62,484 nt of DNA from JBKECO01 sp047974745 (GCA_047974745.1 JBKECO010000015.1:1-62484); one strand, 5' to 3'. Shown: positions 1-9,496, counted from the stretch's first letter. Notes: generated by a model from the letters alone, not told the origin. Made by a program: numbers and translations.

Positions 1-156
1 AAGGACAGAAAACCGCTCCTCCTTAATCGCAGGAAAAACAATATCTGCAAAATCTTTGCACCAGGAATTCATAATCATTTTTTGTGTTCTTGGTGTTTGA
101 TTGAGAAAACTGTCATTCAGAGTAATCTGTTGTGTTTGATTTGTTTTAAAAGACAT
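1..156 (-). CDS. Transposase N-terminus, IS1182-like (partial)
   Basis: The first 52 codons of a gene running off the left edge on the minus strand. ATG at 156-154 is preceded by a good ribosome site (GGTGAGG about 7 nt upstream). The protein begins MSFKTNQTQQITLNDSF and continues with NSWCKDFADIVFPAI. This matches the start I remember for IS1182/IS5-type DDE transposases of Clostridia, where an N-terminal helical domain precedes the DDE core. The catalytic core is outside the window, so the family is recognised from the N-terminus only. Confidence 0.55.
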   Translation of the reverse strand, partial: MSFKTNQTQQITLNDSFLNQTPRTQKMIMNSWCKDFADIVFPAIKEERFSVL

Positions 157-239
157 GTCCTGTACCTCACCTTTTCATATGCCTTTATTATACTATATTT
201 GGTGAGGATTTTGATGACTTGGTGTCTACTTTTGACACC
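1..239 (-). mobile_element. IS1182-like insertion sequence, one end only
   Basis: Left-edge fragment of an insertion sequence that continues outside the window. It holds the start of a transposase on the minus strand. Its outer end is placed near 239, where an inverted repeat (ggtgtc at 221-226, gacacc at 234-239) lies exactly beside the premature end of the methyltransferase gene. The family call rests on the transposase N-terminus, and the exact boundary is inferred. Confidence 0.55.
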
Positions 240-1907
240 TTAACCAATATTGCAGCTATTCAACGATAGTGTCTGTTTGTCATCATATGCGAAAACAAGC
301 TGACGGCTGATAAAGCGATATAAGAGTTTTTCAGGTGCACGATACAATTCGGTGGGAGCTGTCTGTTGAAATGCTTCTGGCTTGAATACAATATAGTTAT
401 CTGTTGGTATGAAACGATATTTACGGAGATCCATACCTTTCAATATCATCTCATTCTCATCTGTTTTTTCTCGTGTTATAAATTCTTTGTTATTTCCTGT
501 TACAATACCTAAGGCAAAGTCTGCATTTTTTGCAAGAAAAGCAGAATGATCACAATGTTTGATCTTATCGAGGATACGGTATTCTTCATCGGAAGTCAAA
601 AAACTAAAGTATTCAGCGGTTACAGCTCTTTCGTTGTTAATAGTGAAACTCGTATTTGATCTATTTACCATCATCCCAATAGTAGACATAGGCTGATCTG
701 TATGCAAGATCTGCAGTAGAATACATGGACATTGTACGCCATCAAATACATTTCCTAAAAACTCTAAGTATTTTATCGAATTTTTCTGTAATAGAATCTC
801 TCGGATATCTTTATGAGATCTCACATTCAGAATTGCTTCCGGCAATATAAATGAAAGTTGTCCATTGACAGACAGGTTATTTAATGCATGTTCAATAAAT
901 ACATCATAGGATTCAATATTTTTCCCTGATGTTGCTTTGAACTCTTTTTTTAATCTAGCCTTTTCTGCTTCAGAGAAAACGAACCCCCAAGGTGGATTAC
1001 CAATGATGAATTGGAAGGAACGACTCATATATTCTGTCAAATAGTTGAAATTCGTAATATGTTCACATATTTGCAAAGCTGAAACTTCTGAAAATCTCAG
1101 CGCCATATTCAATCGTGCGATTTTAAAACTGCTATGATCCATATCATTGCCATAAATATTTTCGAAAGGTATATCGGATGGCAACTGTAGTAAAAAGTTT
1201 CCGGTACCACAGCAGGGATCGAGTACTCGGTCCTGATCAGAGATATCAAGTTTTGATATTAACTTTTTTACGATTTTTGTAGGGGTATAGTAGGTACCAG
1301 TAGCTTTGCGCTTACCGATATTATTACATGAAATCCATATAAGTCCAAGCGTATCTTCATTTGGTTCCAGTGTATATTCCATTTCAAAAATAAATGGATG
1401 CTCTCTGCAAAATTGTAAAGTCATATTACGATCTTCAATGAGATCGTTGATCAGCAGATCATATTCTCCTGTTGAAAATTCGTTGGCAAGAAACATAGGA
1501 AGCAGATCATGCTCATTGCGGCTGTCTTTGTTTTGCTTTTTTAAAAAGAGCTGCAGAAAACAATTGGCAACAATGGAGTTAATTGCAATCGTGGATAGTT
1601 CGACATGTTCTCTTTCTATAATTGCCAGCAATTTCTGCAGGACTACAATATTTTTACTCTGCTCATAGATATAAGAATTGTATAAAGAATTTCCGGAAAC
1701 ATATTTTTTATTTCGCCGACTTTTAAGCACTTTATTCGAGTCAGATTGTATATCCTTTTTAAATTTGTCTATGTATTGTCTAGTGAAGTAAGGTTGTTTC
1801 TTGTCAGTAAATTCAGGAGTTAATTTGCCTGATTTAATCCAATTTCGACCAGTTGCAATAGAAATAGATAGTTCTTTACAAAATTCTTTTACAGATATGT
1901 AGTCCAT
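240..1907 (-). CDS. N6-adenine DNA methyltransferase, 3' end cut by an insertion sequence
   Basis: Class I adenine-specific DNA methylase, which transfers methyl from SAM to adenine in a target site. The first ~45 residues look like a MerR/excisionase-type helix-turn-helix (MDYISVKEFCKELSIS). The SAM-binding motif DPCCGTGNF lies near residue 230 and the catalytic NPPWGF near 305, as in the Eco57I/TaqI-like group. The C-terminus stops at LNSCNIG. In relatives this stretch opens a longer target-recognition domain, so about 150-200 residues seem missing. The stop sits at the end of an adjoining IS fragment, which points to truncation by insertion. GGGTGGAG precedes the ATG at 1907. No restriction subunit is visible. 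Activity and specificity are doubtful without the C-terminal domain. Confidence 0.75.
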   Translation of the reverse strand: MDYISVKEFCKELSISIATGRNWIKSGKLTPEFTDKKQPYFTRQYIDKFKKDIQSDSNKVLKSRRNKKYVSGNSLYNSYIYEQSKNIVVLQKLLAIIEREHVELSTIAINSIVANCFLQLFLKKQNKDSRNEHDLLPMFLANEFSTGEYDLLINDLIEDRNMTLQFCREHPFIFEMEYTLEPNEDTLGLIWISCNNIGKRKATGTYYTPTKIVKKLISKLDISDQDRVLDPCCGTGNFLLQLPSDIPFENIYGNDMDHSSFKIARLNMALRFSEVSALQICEHITNFNYLTEYMSRSFQFIIGNPPWGFVFSEAEKARLKKEFKATSGKNIESYDVFIEHALNNLSVNGQLSFILPEAILNVRSHKDIREILLQKNSIKYLEFLGNVFDGVQCPCILLQILHTDQPMSTIGMMVNRSNTSFTINNERAVTAEYFSFLTSDEEYRILDKIKHCDHSAFLAKNADFALGIVTGNNKEFITREKTDENEMILKGMDLRKYRFIPTDNYIVFKPEAFQQTAPTELYRAPEKLLYRFISRQLVFAYDDKQTLSLNSCNIG

Positions 1908-2417
1908 TTACTCCACCCTTTTTAACAATATGTAATCAATGCGGTATGTGAATTAGGAAATATTAATTAGAAAGAAGATTATAGCAGAATACACATGCTT
2001 TTGGAAATATGGCTCGTGAAGATTGGGATGACAACAAATCTTCATTTATAATAAGACTTAAAAACAAAATAAAAAATGCCCGAATGCCCTATAAATAAAG
2101 AAACTGAGCTATATCATCTCAAAAAGTAACTGCAAAACGGTGGAGGCATCCTTAAATAGAAAATAAATAATAAGAAATAGTCGACAGTATTTCCGGGGTG
2201 ATGTATGATACTGTTAAACAGGTTTATTTCGGAACATATTAGGATGCCATAAGCGGTATTTCCATTGACGGAAGCGATGGAGCAGATCAGATCCAGAAGG
2301 ATTCAGAAATATGTATCTGGAGCTGGGATTTAAGGGGATGGACAGAGACGAAGATGTTGCCAAAATACACCAAATGGGTGAGAATACCCGCCAAACATGA
2401 AAAGGAGAGAAATCGTT
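1908..2417. other. Intergenic stretch with a possible short coding remnant
   Basis: About 500 bases with no full gene. It is AT-rich at first. From 2311 a 29-codon plus-strand frame (MYLELGFKGMDRDEDVAKIH and on) ends at 2400, right before the next gene's ribosome site. It reads like the tail of a real protein, but I cannot assign a family and there is a stop shortly upstream (2266). It may be a 3' remnant. Confidence 0.3.
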
Positions 2418-2981
2418 ATGAGAAGTAAAACTACACTTGATCTGCAGTATGCACACAGATTTTATGGATTTAAGGGTGAGGCACAGTACCTGCATGGACA
2501 CACTGGAATTCTAACATTAGAGGTGGAAGAATCAGTCAACATGGGAGTCAACATGGTTTTTCCATGTAATGAAATTAAAAAAACAGCATGGGAAGTTCTG
2601 CAGAATTTTGATCATGCACTGGTATTACGCGAAGATGATCCTTTGCTTCCGGCAATACTTAAGGTATATGAAGAGCAGGGAATCAAGGATGGAGCACCGA
2701 CCAATCAGCAAAAGGGACCTGCCTTTAAAACAGAACTTGCAACTGCATACCCGGAATGCCGTCTGGTTGTAACGAAAGAGACCATGACAGTCGAGGGAAT
2801 GATAAAAATCGTATATAATCTGTTAAAAGACAAGCTCAATATTGTTAAGATCACATTTACCAGCGGAGTAAATGAAGCAGTAGAAGAATACGAACCATCA
2901 CTTGTCATGGACCGCTGCCCACTTTGTGGAATTGCTTTAGGAACAGATGGTGTATGTCCGAAATGCGGATACAAGAAGTAG
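2418..2981 (+). CDS. QueD/PTPS-like 6-pyruvoyltetrahydropterin synthase family protein with zinc ribbon
   Basis: A 187-residue protein of the tunnelling-fold PTPS/QueD superfamily, whose members act on dihydroneopterin triphosphate in pterin or queuosine biosynthesis. The zinc-site histidines are visible in YAHRF near residue 12 and in YLHGHTG near 27. The FDHALV motif is the usual LDHxxLN position. The last ~25 residues form an added zinc ribbon (CPLCG then CPKCG), which is not part of standard QueD. Start: ATG at 2418 is chosen over 2397 because AAAGGAGA at 2401-2408 sits 9 nt upstream. No other queuosine or folate genes are adjacent, so the exact substrate is open. Confidence 0.7.
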   Translation: MRSKTTLDLQYAHRFYGFKGEAQYLHGHTGILTLEVEESVNMGVNMVFPCNEIKKTAWEVLQNFDHALVLREDDPLLPAILKVYEEQGIKDGAPTNQQKGPAFKTELATAYPECRLVVTKETMTVEGMIKIVYNLLKDKLNIVKITFTSGVNEAVEEYEPSLVMDRCPLCGIALGTDGVCPKCGYKK

Positions 2982-3086
2982 CGTTTCTAGATATCTTTTT
3001 TTATAAGATGCAGCGACTGGCTTTTTGTATAACTTGAGATGACAAAATGACATAATAATTTAATATTCGGGGAGGAAATCAGAGTT

Positions 3087-4736
3087 ATGAAGATAAATCA
3101 TAAGCTAATTTTGACATTTGGAGTGTTGCTGGTCGCAACCTGTATCATTGCAGTTTTGAATCTATCCACCTATCAGACCATAGCATCGGATTCAAATTTT
3201 GTTAATCATTCCGGAAAACTGAGAGCACTAAGTTTTAAAATGGCTCTGCAGGCTAATATTTATATGGAGTCTGAGAATGATGATGTAAAAAATATACTGG
3301 CGGAAAATATGAATACTTTTAGCTCGACGCTGAATAGCCTTAGTACAGGCGATGAGGAACTTGGGTTGACTGGACTAAAGAATTCAGAGACGAAACGTCA
3401 GTTGCAGGAGGTTTCTGATATCTGGGAAACGAGTCTGCGATCGTCCTATCAGCTGATTCTGGATTCCGGTGATGAAACAGCGCTCCTTGCGATCAACGAT
3501 CAGGTGGAGGGCTATGTTTCACAGATTAATGATATGGTAACAGACTATTCTAATTATGCTGAGAGTAAGATCGCAAAGGCAAAACTGATCAATATTGTGT
3601 TGCTGATCGCAACATTTACTGCAGGAGTTCTCCTGATTCTTTTTCTGAACAGAAGTATCCGAAGACCCATTACAAATTTGGTCAATGATCTCAAGGCACT
3701 GGCAGAAGGTCGAGGGGATCTGACAAAGCGAATCGAAATAACAAGCAAAGATGAAATTTCAGAAATGATAACCTATTTTAATCGTTTTCTTGAGGATATC
3801 AATGGAATTATTTTTGAAGTAACAGAGATATCACATGATGTTTCTGAAAATCTTACGATGATAAGTACGACGACAGAAGAACTTACAAAGTCAACAGAAC
3901 TGATCGCAGATTCTTCAATGAGTGTAGCAGAAGGATCTGATATTCAGAATAGACACATCGAAGAATTGAATGAGCTTGTTTCTAATATAAGAAGAGATAT
4001 TAAGAGTGTATCTGATAAGGCGGAGCTGACGCTAAAGATCTCAGAAGATACCAGAAAAAGCGTTCAAAATGGTGGAAAACAAGTAGATATCCAGACAGGA
4101 GAATTGGACATATTTGTAAAATCAATTCATGCTACATCTGAGACTGTTGATGAACTGAATCAATCCTCAGAAGAGATCAAGGGTATCATCGACCTAATAC
4201 AAAACATTTCGTCGCAGACGAATCTTCTTGCTTTGAATGCGTCAATAGAAGCGGCAAGAGCAGGGGAGTCAGGCAAAGGTTTCGCAGTTGTAGCGGATGA
4301 AATACGTAAGTTGGCAGAGGAAACATCAGCTTCCGTTGAGCGGATCAACAGTATCGTTTTAAATATTGGTACAAAATCCATAAATGTAAAAGGTTCCATG
4401 AGCGATCTGGTCAAGCGGTCTGCTATTCAGGAAAAATCCATGAAATTGTTAAAAGCAGAGCTGGATGAAATCTATGATCGATCTGAAAATGCCTTCAAGC
4501 ATTCAAAAGAAATCACAGAAGTTTCATCAGAAATCACAGGTGATTTTACTATCATCATTGAATCTGCGGTGGAGATACAGACAATTGCTCAGACGAATGC
4601 GAACAATACACAGGATGTCGCTTCAGCAGTGGAGGAGCAGACAGCATCATTTGAAGAAGTATCAGCGAATATTGGAATGATTGATGAAAAAGCAAAGGAA
4701 CTGATTCAGCTTGTTAGAAAATTCAAGACGAAATAA
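3087..4736 (+). CDS. Methyl-accepting chemotaxis protein
   Basis: Membrane chemoreceptor that signals to CheA/CheW. The order is: an N-terminal transmembrane helix (residues ~7-28); an extracellular region of ~135 residues with a PilJ/NarX-type start (SGKLRALSFKMA); a second membrane helix near 168-190; a HAMP linker rich in the expected pattern (RSIRRPITNLVNDLKAL); and a long cytoplasmic coiled coil with the conserved hairpin tip (NLLALNASIEAARAGESGKG, then FAVVADEIRKLAEET). Length (549 aa) is normal. It is preceded by GGGGAGG. The ligand is unknown. A chemoreceptor implies that the organism is motile or recently was. Confidence 0.93.
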   Translation: MKINHKLILTFGVLLVATCIIAVLNLSTYQTIASDSNFVNHSGKLRALSFKMALQANIYMESENDDVKNILAENMNTFSSTLNSLSTGDEELGLTGLKNSETKRQLQEVSDIWETSLRSSYQLILDSGDETALLAINDQVEGYVSQINDMVTDYSNYAESKIAKAKLINIVLLIATFTAGVLLILFLNRSIRRPITNLVNDLKALAEGRGDLTKRIEITSKDEISEMITYFNRFLEDINGIIFEVTEISHDVSENLTMISTTTEELTKSTELIADSSMSVAEGSDIQNRHIEELNELVSNIRRDIKSVSDKAELTLKISEDTRKSVQNGGKQVDIQTGELDIFVKSIHATSETVDELNQSSEEIKGIIDLIQNISSQTNLLALNASIEAARAGESGKGFAVVADEIRKLAEETSASVERINSIVLNIGTKSINVKGSMSDLVKRSAIQEKSMKLLKAELDEIYDRSENAFKHSKEITEVSSEITGDFTIIIESAVEIQTIAQTNANNTQDVASAVEEQTASFEEVSANIGMIDEKAKELIQLVRKFKTK

Positions 4737-4792
4737 TGCAGGCAGAAGAGGGATTCTAAAGAAGTATTGTGTGAAAGGAACCTGGTGAATAG

Positions 4793-6130
4793 ATGTTACG
4801 AGTAAGATTCAGCATTTTGGGAATCGTTTTCGTGTTAGTCACTTTATCTGGATGTGGGGTCCAAAGCAGTAAAGATACAAAAGAGGACTTTACCATCTTT
4901 ATTGCAACAGATATTCATTATTTGTCAAAAGATCTCTATGTGGAGGGAAGTGCTTTTGAAAGCTATAACAGCAGTGGTGACGGCAAACTAATACAGTATA
5001 CAGATGAAATTGTACAGTCGCTTGGCAATGAAATGAAAGAACAAGAACCAGATGTACTTATTATAAGCGGAGACTTGACGAATAATGGAGAGAAGGAAAG
5101 TCATCTTGATCTGGCAGAACGGCTTGAAGAAATTGAAGAGGAGACCGGTACAAAGATCCTTGTAATTCCCGGTAATCATGATATTGCAAATCCCTGGGCA
5201 CGCGGATTTAGTGAAACAGAGCAATATGTTACTGATATGATAGGTCCAGATGATTTTGAGACGATCTATCAGGAATTTGGATATTCTGAAGCGATATCAA
5301 AGGATACCGATTCATTGAGTTATCTGTCAGCGCCTGCTGATGAAGTCTGGTTCCTTATGCTTGACACTTGCATCTATGATTTTAATGAGTTACTGGGATC
5401 ACCAACACCGAATGGAGATATATCGGAAGAGACATTTTCCTGGATCAGAGAATGCTCTAAGATGGCAGAGGAAAGTGGAGCACAGATCGTAACAGTCATG
5501 CATCACAATTTGTTAAAGCACAATAAAAATCTCTATTACGGCTTTACACTGGATAATAATGAACAAGCGATGGAAGTATTTCGGGAATGCGGTCTTGAAC
5601 TTGTGCTTAGTGGGCACATTCATTTGCAGGATATTATGTATGATGGAGAAAAGGAGCAGGATCGGATCTATGATATCACTACCAGCGCATTAAGTGTTTA
5701 TCCTCTCCATTATGGGATTCTGGAGTTTACGAAGGATACAGGATATTCTTATCATACGGAATCTGTTGATGTGAATGCCTGGGCAAAGGAAAATGGGAGC
5801 AAGGAGAATCTGCTGCTGAATTTTAATGAATATGCCAAAAACTACTTTTCAGAGATTTCATACAACAAGGCTTATGATGCACTGACACAGGTCGAAGAGT
5901 ATACTCAGGAGGAAATGAGTGAAATGGCCGAAACAATGAGTATTCTGAATACAAGCTATTTTAGTGGTGATATGGATTCTGTGAAAGAAGAAGTGAAATC
6001 GTCAAAAGGGTACTTGCTGTGGCAGGAAGCATCAGAACTGGAATTTTTAAAAAACTATATCCTGGAAATGATGGAATCCGGCGATGAAGATAATAATGAA
6101 CTACAGATTCAGTTTGAAACCGAGCGATAA
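4793..6130 (+). CDS. Calcineurin-like metallophosphoesterase lipoprotein
   Basis: Secreted, lipid-anchored metal-dependent phosphoesterase. A signal peptide ends in a lipobox (LSGCG, Cys ~21). The dimetal site motifs follow in order: ATDIHY (D-x-H), SGDLTNNG (GDxx), PGNHD (GNHD), MHHN, and SGHIHLQ (GHxH). The C-terminal ~130 residues are a helical, acidic extension seen in several Firmicutes members. It follows the chemoreceptor by 56 nt in the same direction and may share its transcript. A strong terminator begins at its stop codon. The physiological substrate is not known. Confidence 0.88.
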   Translation: MLRVRFSILGIVFVLVTLSGCGVQSSKDTKEDFTIFIATDIHYLSKDLYVEGSAFESYNSSGDGKLIQYTDEIVQSLGNEMKEQEPDVLIISGDLTNNGEKESHLDLAERLEEIEEETGTKILVIPGNHDIANPWARGFSETEQYVTDMIGPDDFETIYQEFGYSEAISKDTDSLSYLSAPADEVWFLMLDTCIYDFNELLGSPTPNGDISEETFSWIRECSKMAEESGAQIVTVMHHNLLKHNKNLYYGFTLDNNEQAMEVFRECGLELVLSGHIHLQDIMYDGEKEQDRIYDITTSALSVYPLHYGILEFTKDTGYSYHTESVDVNAWAKENGSKENLLLNFNEYAKNYFSEISYNKAYDALTQVEEYTQEEMSEMAETMSILNTSYFSGDMDSVKEEVKSSKGYLLWQEASELEFLKNYILEMMESGDEDNNELQIQFETER

Positions 6131-6148
6131 ATGTACGCTCGGTTTTTT
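6118..6148 (+). terminator. Rho-independent terminator after the phosphoesterase gene
   Basis: Arms aaccgagcg (6118-6126) and cgctcggtt (6136-6144) with a short loop, followed by a T run. The stop codon at 6128-6130 lies in the loop, so the 5' arm overlaps the last codons. Confidence 0.9.
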
Positions 6149-6204
6149 CTCATTCCATGTTAAATTTCAGGCATTTTTCCTTTCATTTAAAATGCATCGT
6201 AACA

Positions 6205-7227
6205 TTATCGGACAATTGGTTTGCCGCAGCTTTCTCTTCTGGCCAGATAGAATGGGAGATTCACTTTAAGTGGTACAGAATGTCCTCCGTTGATTCTGTC
6301 AATGATTGTTTTTGCAGCCTGCTGTCCCATCTCGAGAGTTGGAATATGAATTGTCGTAAGCATGGGGGACAGATATTGAGCGGTATCAATATCGTCGATA
6401 CTGATGACGGAGATATCCTTTGGAATCTTAAGCCCCATATCCTTGATTGCCCGAATGGCGCCAATTGCAGTAATATCATTTCCGCAAAAAATAGCTGTCA
6501 GATCAGGACAATTAGTCAATAACTCTTTCGCACCCTGGTATCCCTGATTGGAAACCAGCTCGATCGAATGTGTATATTCCTTCCGAAATGGAATCTGATA
6601 ACGTTCAAGAGCAGCCTTATAGCCTGTGTATCGTACTTCCAAAGAAGTGTCGCCCAAATAGCCGATATTTTTGTGACCGAGATCCACCAAATGTTTCATT
6701 ACACTTAAAGTAGCTTCATAACCATCGCAAAGAATCTGGTCAAAATTCGCATCAATACTATTGAGTCCGGTGTATACCACATAGTGAAAGTGGTGCTTTA
6801 AAAATTTGAGAGTTGCTTTGTCACATCTGCCCAGAATAACGACTCCGCTGAATTCATTATTCAATATAAATCGACTGGTTTCAGGTTCGTTGATGTCAAT
6901 GGAACTAAATGAAAGCTTCATGAGGTAGTCATGCTTTAATGCTTCGATCTCAACGCCTCGGGCAATTGTGGAAAAGAACGGATCATTAGGGTCATTTGGA
7001 GTTCTAGCAAACATACATGCAAGTGAATTTATTTTTTGCCTAGGCTGCGAATGACCCATTTTTAAATTTCTGGCAGAGGAATTCGGGGTATAACCTGAAC
7101 GCCTTACGATCTCCCAGATACGATCCCTGACTTCTTTACTGGCGGCATTTGTACCGGAATTATTTACAACTCTGGATACGGTTGAAATGGACACACCAGC
7201 CTCATTGGCAATCTCTTTTAATGTCAT
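6205..7227 (-). CDS. LacI-family transcriptional regulator of the divergent transporter operon
   Basis: A 340-residue regulator. The N-terminal LacI helix-turn-helix is complete (MTLKEIANEAGVSISTVSRV), with a hinge near residues 45-60 and a periplasmic-binding-protein-like ligand domain after that (VVILGRCD, GYLGDTS, IFCGNDITAIGAI). It is transcribed away from the large operon that starts at 7455. A 12-bp perfect palindrome, GCAAACGTTTGC at 7344-7355, lies between them and overlaps this gene's own -35 box. Autorepression and control of the operon are therefore likely. The inducer is unknown. Confidence 0.9.
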   Translation of the reverse strand: MTLKEIANEAGVSISTVSRVVNNSGTNAASKEVRDRIWEIVRRSGYTPNSSARNLKMGHSQPRQKINSLACMFARTPNDPNDPFFSTIARGVEIEALKHDYLMKLSFSSIDINEPETSRFILNNEFSGVVILGRCDKATLKFLKHHFHYVVYTGLNSIDANFDQILCDGYEATLSVMKHLVDLGHKNIGYLGDTSLEVRYTGYKAALERYQIPFRKEYTHSIELVSNQGYQGAKELLTNCPDLTAIFCGNDITAIGAIRAIKDMGLKIPKDISVISIDDIDTAQYLSPMLTTIHIPTLEMGQQAAKTIIDRINGGHSVPLKVNLPFYLARRESCGKPIVR

Positions 7228-7318
7228 TACAAGTTCTCCTTTTTTAAAAATACTGCTTGTATGTATAGTAAAATAGCAAAATCAGATAGTTTGTATATAT
7301 TTTCAGGCTATTTTTTAT

Positions 7319-7347
7319 AGTATAACATCATTTAATCTAATAAGCAA
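7319..7347 (-). promoter_or_regulatory. Promoter of the LacI-type gene, overlapped by its operator
   Basis: On the minus strand TTGCTT (7347-7342) and TATACT (7324-7319) are separated by exactly 17 bp. The -35 box lies inside the palindrome at 7344-7355. Confidence 0.6.
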
Positions 7348-7355
7348 ACGTTTGC
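7344..7355. promoter_or_regulatory. LacI/PurR-type operator palindrome
   Basis: GCAAACGTTTGC is a perfect 12-bp palindrome with the central CG typical of LacI-family operators. It sits between the divergent regulator and the transporter operon. A further half-like copy (gtttgc) follows near 7371. Confidence 0.75.
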
Positions 7356-7366
7356 GTAAAATAATG

Positions 7367-7395
7367 TTGAGTTTGCTTAGATAAAGTGTTAATAT
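7367..7395 (+). promoter_or_regulatory. Predicted promoter of the NitT/TauT-LarA operon
   Basis: TTGAGT (7367-7372), a 17-bp spacer, and TAATAT (7390-7395). It lies 12 bp downstream of the palindromic operator. No other good promoter is obvious before the ribosome site at 7443. Confidence 0.55.
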
Positions 7396-7454
7396 TTGCA
7401 TTGTAAACAAGCTATATATTGTGTGATTGCACAAAGAACTATGGAGGGAAAACT

Positions 7455-8624
7455 ATGAAACTGAAAAAAGCATTTGCTTTCGCAAGCGCTGCTGTATTAT
7501 TGACAAGTGTTCTGAGTGGTTGTGGGGCAAGCTCAGATTCAGCAGACACGAGCTCGTCGGGGAGTTCGACCGAAAGTACTACAACAGGGGAAACATCAGA
7601 AACAGCAAAATCATATGAATTGAATGTATCCGGTATTGGTGGAAGCTTAAATTTCTTACCGATCTATATTGCAGGGCAGGAAGGCTGGTTCACAGAAGCA
7701 GGTCTGACACTCAATGAAACACTTTTTACCAATGGACCGGTTCAGATGGAATCCTTGTCCTCAGATGGATGGGATATCGGATGTACGGGAGTTGGCGGTG
7801 TATTTGCCGGTGCACTTGGCTATGAAGCGATCGTTGCAGGATCTAGTAATACAGATGATGGTACACAATATATTTTTGCAAGGAATGATTCTGATATTGT
7901 GGCAGCCGGAACCGGAAACAATACGATCAATGAAGAAATCTATGGATCGAAAGAGACATGGCAGGGCAAAAAAATCCTATGTAATACTGGAAGCGTAACG
8001 CAGTATGTACTTATTAAAATGCTGGAAGGCTTTGGACTAACACAGGATGATGTGGAATTCATCGCTATGGATCCTGCAACTGCTTACAGTGCATTTTTAG
8101 CAGGCGAAGGTGATGTCTGTGTATTGACCGGAAGTGGTGGAACCTTCAAGATGCTTGACCAGGCTGATAAATATACAGCAGTAGCAAGTGGACCACTTGT
8201 TGACTCTGGTCTGATGTGCAGCTTTGTTGTGAACAAAAATAGTTATGCAGATGCAGAGAAATATGAAGCCATGAAAGTATTCTTAAAAGTGTATTTTGAA
8301 ACCCTTGACTGGATGAAGGATCATCAGGAAGAAACAGTTCAGTATTGTGTGGACATGAATGATGAAAATGGAAGCTCTCTGGATCCGGAAATTGCAGCGA
8401 AATACGTTCAGGCGGATACTTACTATACTCTGGAAGAGGCAGTTGCGATGATGACAGATAAAGCAGAAGGAACCGAAGTGTCTGTAATGGAAAACAATCT
8501 TATGGGTGTTTTAGAGTTCTTTGTTGCATCTGGAAATTATACATCAGAAGACTTGAGCAAATTACCAAGTCAGATTGATGCAAAGCTGTTGACAGATGTA
8601 CTCAGTATGGAAAGTGCGAACTAA
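7455..8624 (+). CDS. NitT/TauT-type ABC transporter substrate-binding lipoprotein
   Basis: Extracellular solute receptor of the SsuA/TauA/NMT1-like class. A lipoprotein signal peptide (VLLTSVLSGCG) is followed by a Ser/Thr/Gly-rich linker and the domain opening NFLPIYIAGQEGWFTEAGL, the classical start of this fold. Members bind small organic anions such as sulfonates, taurine or aromatic acids, or thiamine precursors. The start at 7455 has GGAGGG at 7443-7448; the upstream ATG at 7419 has no site and would spoil the signal peptide. It is the first gene of the long operon. The ligand is not predictable from sequence alone. Confidence 0.88.
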   Translation: MKLKKAFAFASAAVLLTSVLSGCGASSDSADTSSSGSSTESTTTGETSETAKSYELNVSGIGGSLNFLPIYIAGQEGWFTEAGLTLNETLFTNGPVQMESLSSDGWDIGCTGVGGVFAGALGYEAIVAGSSNTDDGTQYIFARNDSDIVAAGTGNNTINEEIYGSKETWQGKKILCNTGSVTQYVLIKMLEGFGLTQDDVEFIAMDPATAYSAFLAGEGDVCVLTGSGGTFKMLDQADKYTAVASGPLVDSGLMCSFVVNKNSYADAEKYEAMKVFLKVYFETLDWMKDHQEETVQYCVDMNDENGSSLDPEIAAKYVQADTYYTLEEAVAMMTDKAEGTEVSVMENNLMGVLEFFVASGNYTSEDLSKLPSQIDAKLLTDVLSMESAN

Positions 8625-8651
8625 GCAAATCGTTAATAGGAGAATGTCAAT

Positions 8652-9482
8652 ATGCTTGATCAAAAAGTTTTAGAGCAAAAGATGCAGGCATGGCGAGCAA
8701 AACAAAAGAAAGAAAATATTAAGTATGTCCTGCTGAGTATAGCAGGCATACTTACTGTTTTGATCATTTGGCAGCTTGCTGTGACTTTAGGATGGGTTAA
8801 TGAGAAAACACTGCCGGCGCCAACGACGATTTTGCAGACTTTGCTTTACAAAGTCGGAAACAAACCACCAGATGGCAATATACTGATCGTCAATATAATG
8901 GCATCTCTGCAGGTGGCGCTGATGGGATTTTTAACTGCAATCATTATTGGAGTGCCACTGGGGCTGCTCATGGGATGGTGGACCTATGCAGATCGGTTCA
9001 TTCGCCCTATCTTTGAGCTGATCAGACCAATACCACCAATCGCTTGGATTCCACTTGTCGTTGTCTGGATGGGAATTGGATTAAAGGCGAAAGCACTCAT
9101 TATCTTTTTTACAGCATTTGTTCCTTGTGTAATCAATTCCTATACTGGAATCAAGCTGACAAATCAGACTCTGATCGATGTATCAAAGACATTTGGTGCA
9201 TCAAAAACAGAAATATTTTTTAAGATCGGTGTACCGTCCTCTCTGCCAATGGTATTTGCCGGAATTCGTGTTGCATTAGGTAATTCATGGTCTACTCTTG
9301 TCGCAGCGGAAATGCTGGCAGCAAGTGCAGGACTTGGATATATGATTCAGATCGGACGTACCGTCGCCCGGGCAGATATTGTTATTGTTGGTATGATTGT
9401 GATCGGAGCGATCGGCGCCTTACTTTCCCTGATCTTGTCAAAAGTTGAAAAGTATTTCCTGCGATGGAAAGTCAACAGGTAG
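8652..9482 (+). CDS. NitT/TauT-type ABC transporter permease, first of two
   Basis: Inner-membrane channel subunit of the SsuC/TauC family, 276 residues with about six membrane helices. The EAA-type cytoplasmic loop is visible as VSKTFGASKTEIFFKIGVPSSLPMV, read here in two halves around residues 175-200. The motif IRPIPPIAWIPLVVVW is typical of this family. It sits 27 nt after the binding protein. The next gene is a paralogue, so the transporter is probably a heterodimer in the membrane. Confidence 0.9.
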   Translation: MLDQKVLEQKMQAWRAKQKKENIKYVLLSIAGILTVLIIWQLAVTLGWVNEKTLPAPTTILQTLLYKVGNKPPDGNILIVNIMASLQVALMGFLTAIIIGVPLGLLMGWWTYADRFIRPIFELIRPIPPIAWIPLVVVWMGIGLKAKALIIFFTAFVPCVINSYTGIKLTNQTLIDVSKTFGASKTEIFFKIGVPSSLPMVFAGIRVALGNSWSTLVAAEMLAASAGLGYMIQIGRTVARADIVIVGMIVIGAIGALLSLILSKVEKYFLRWKVNR

Positions 9483-9496
9483 GGGAGGAGGTTTAC

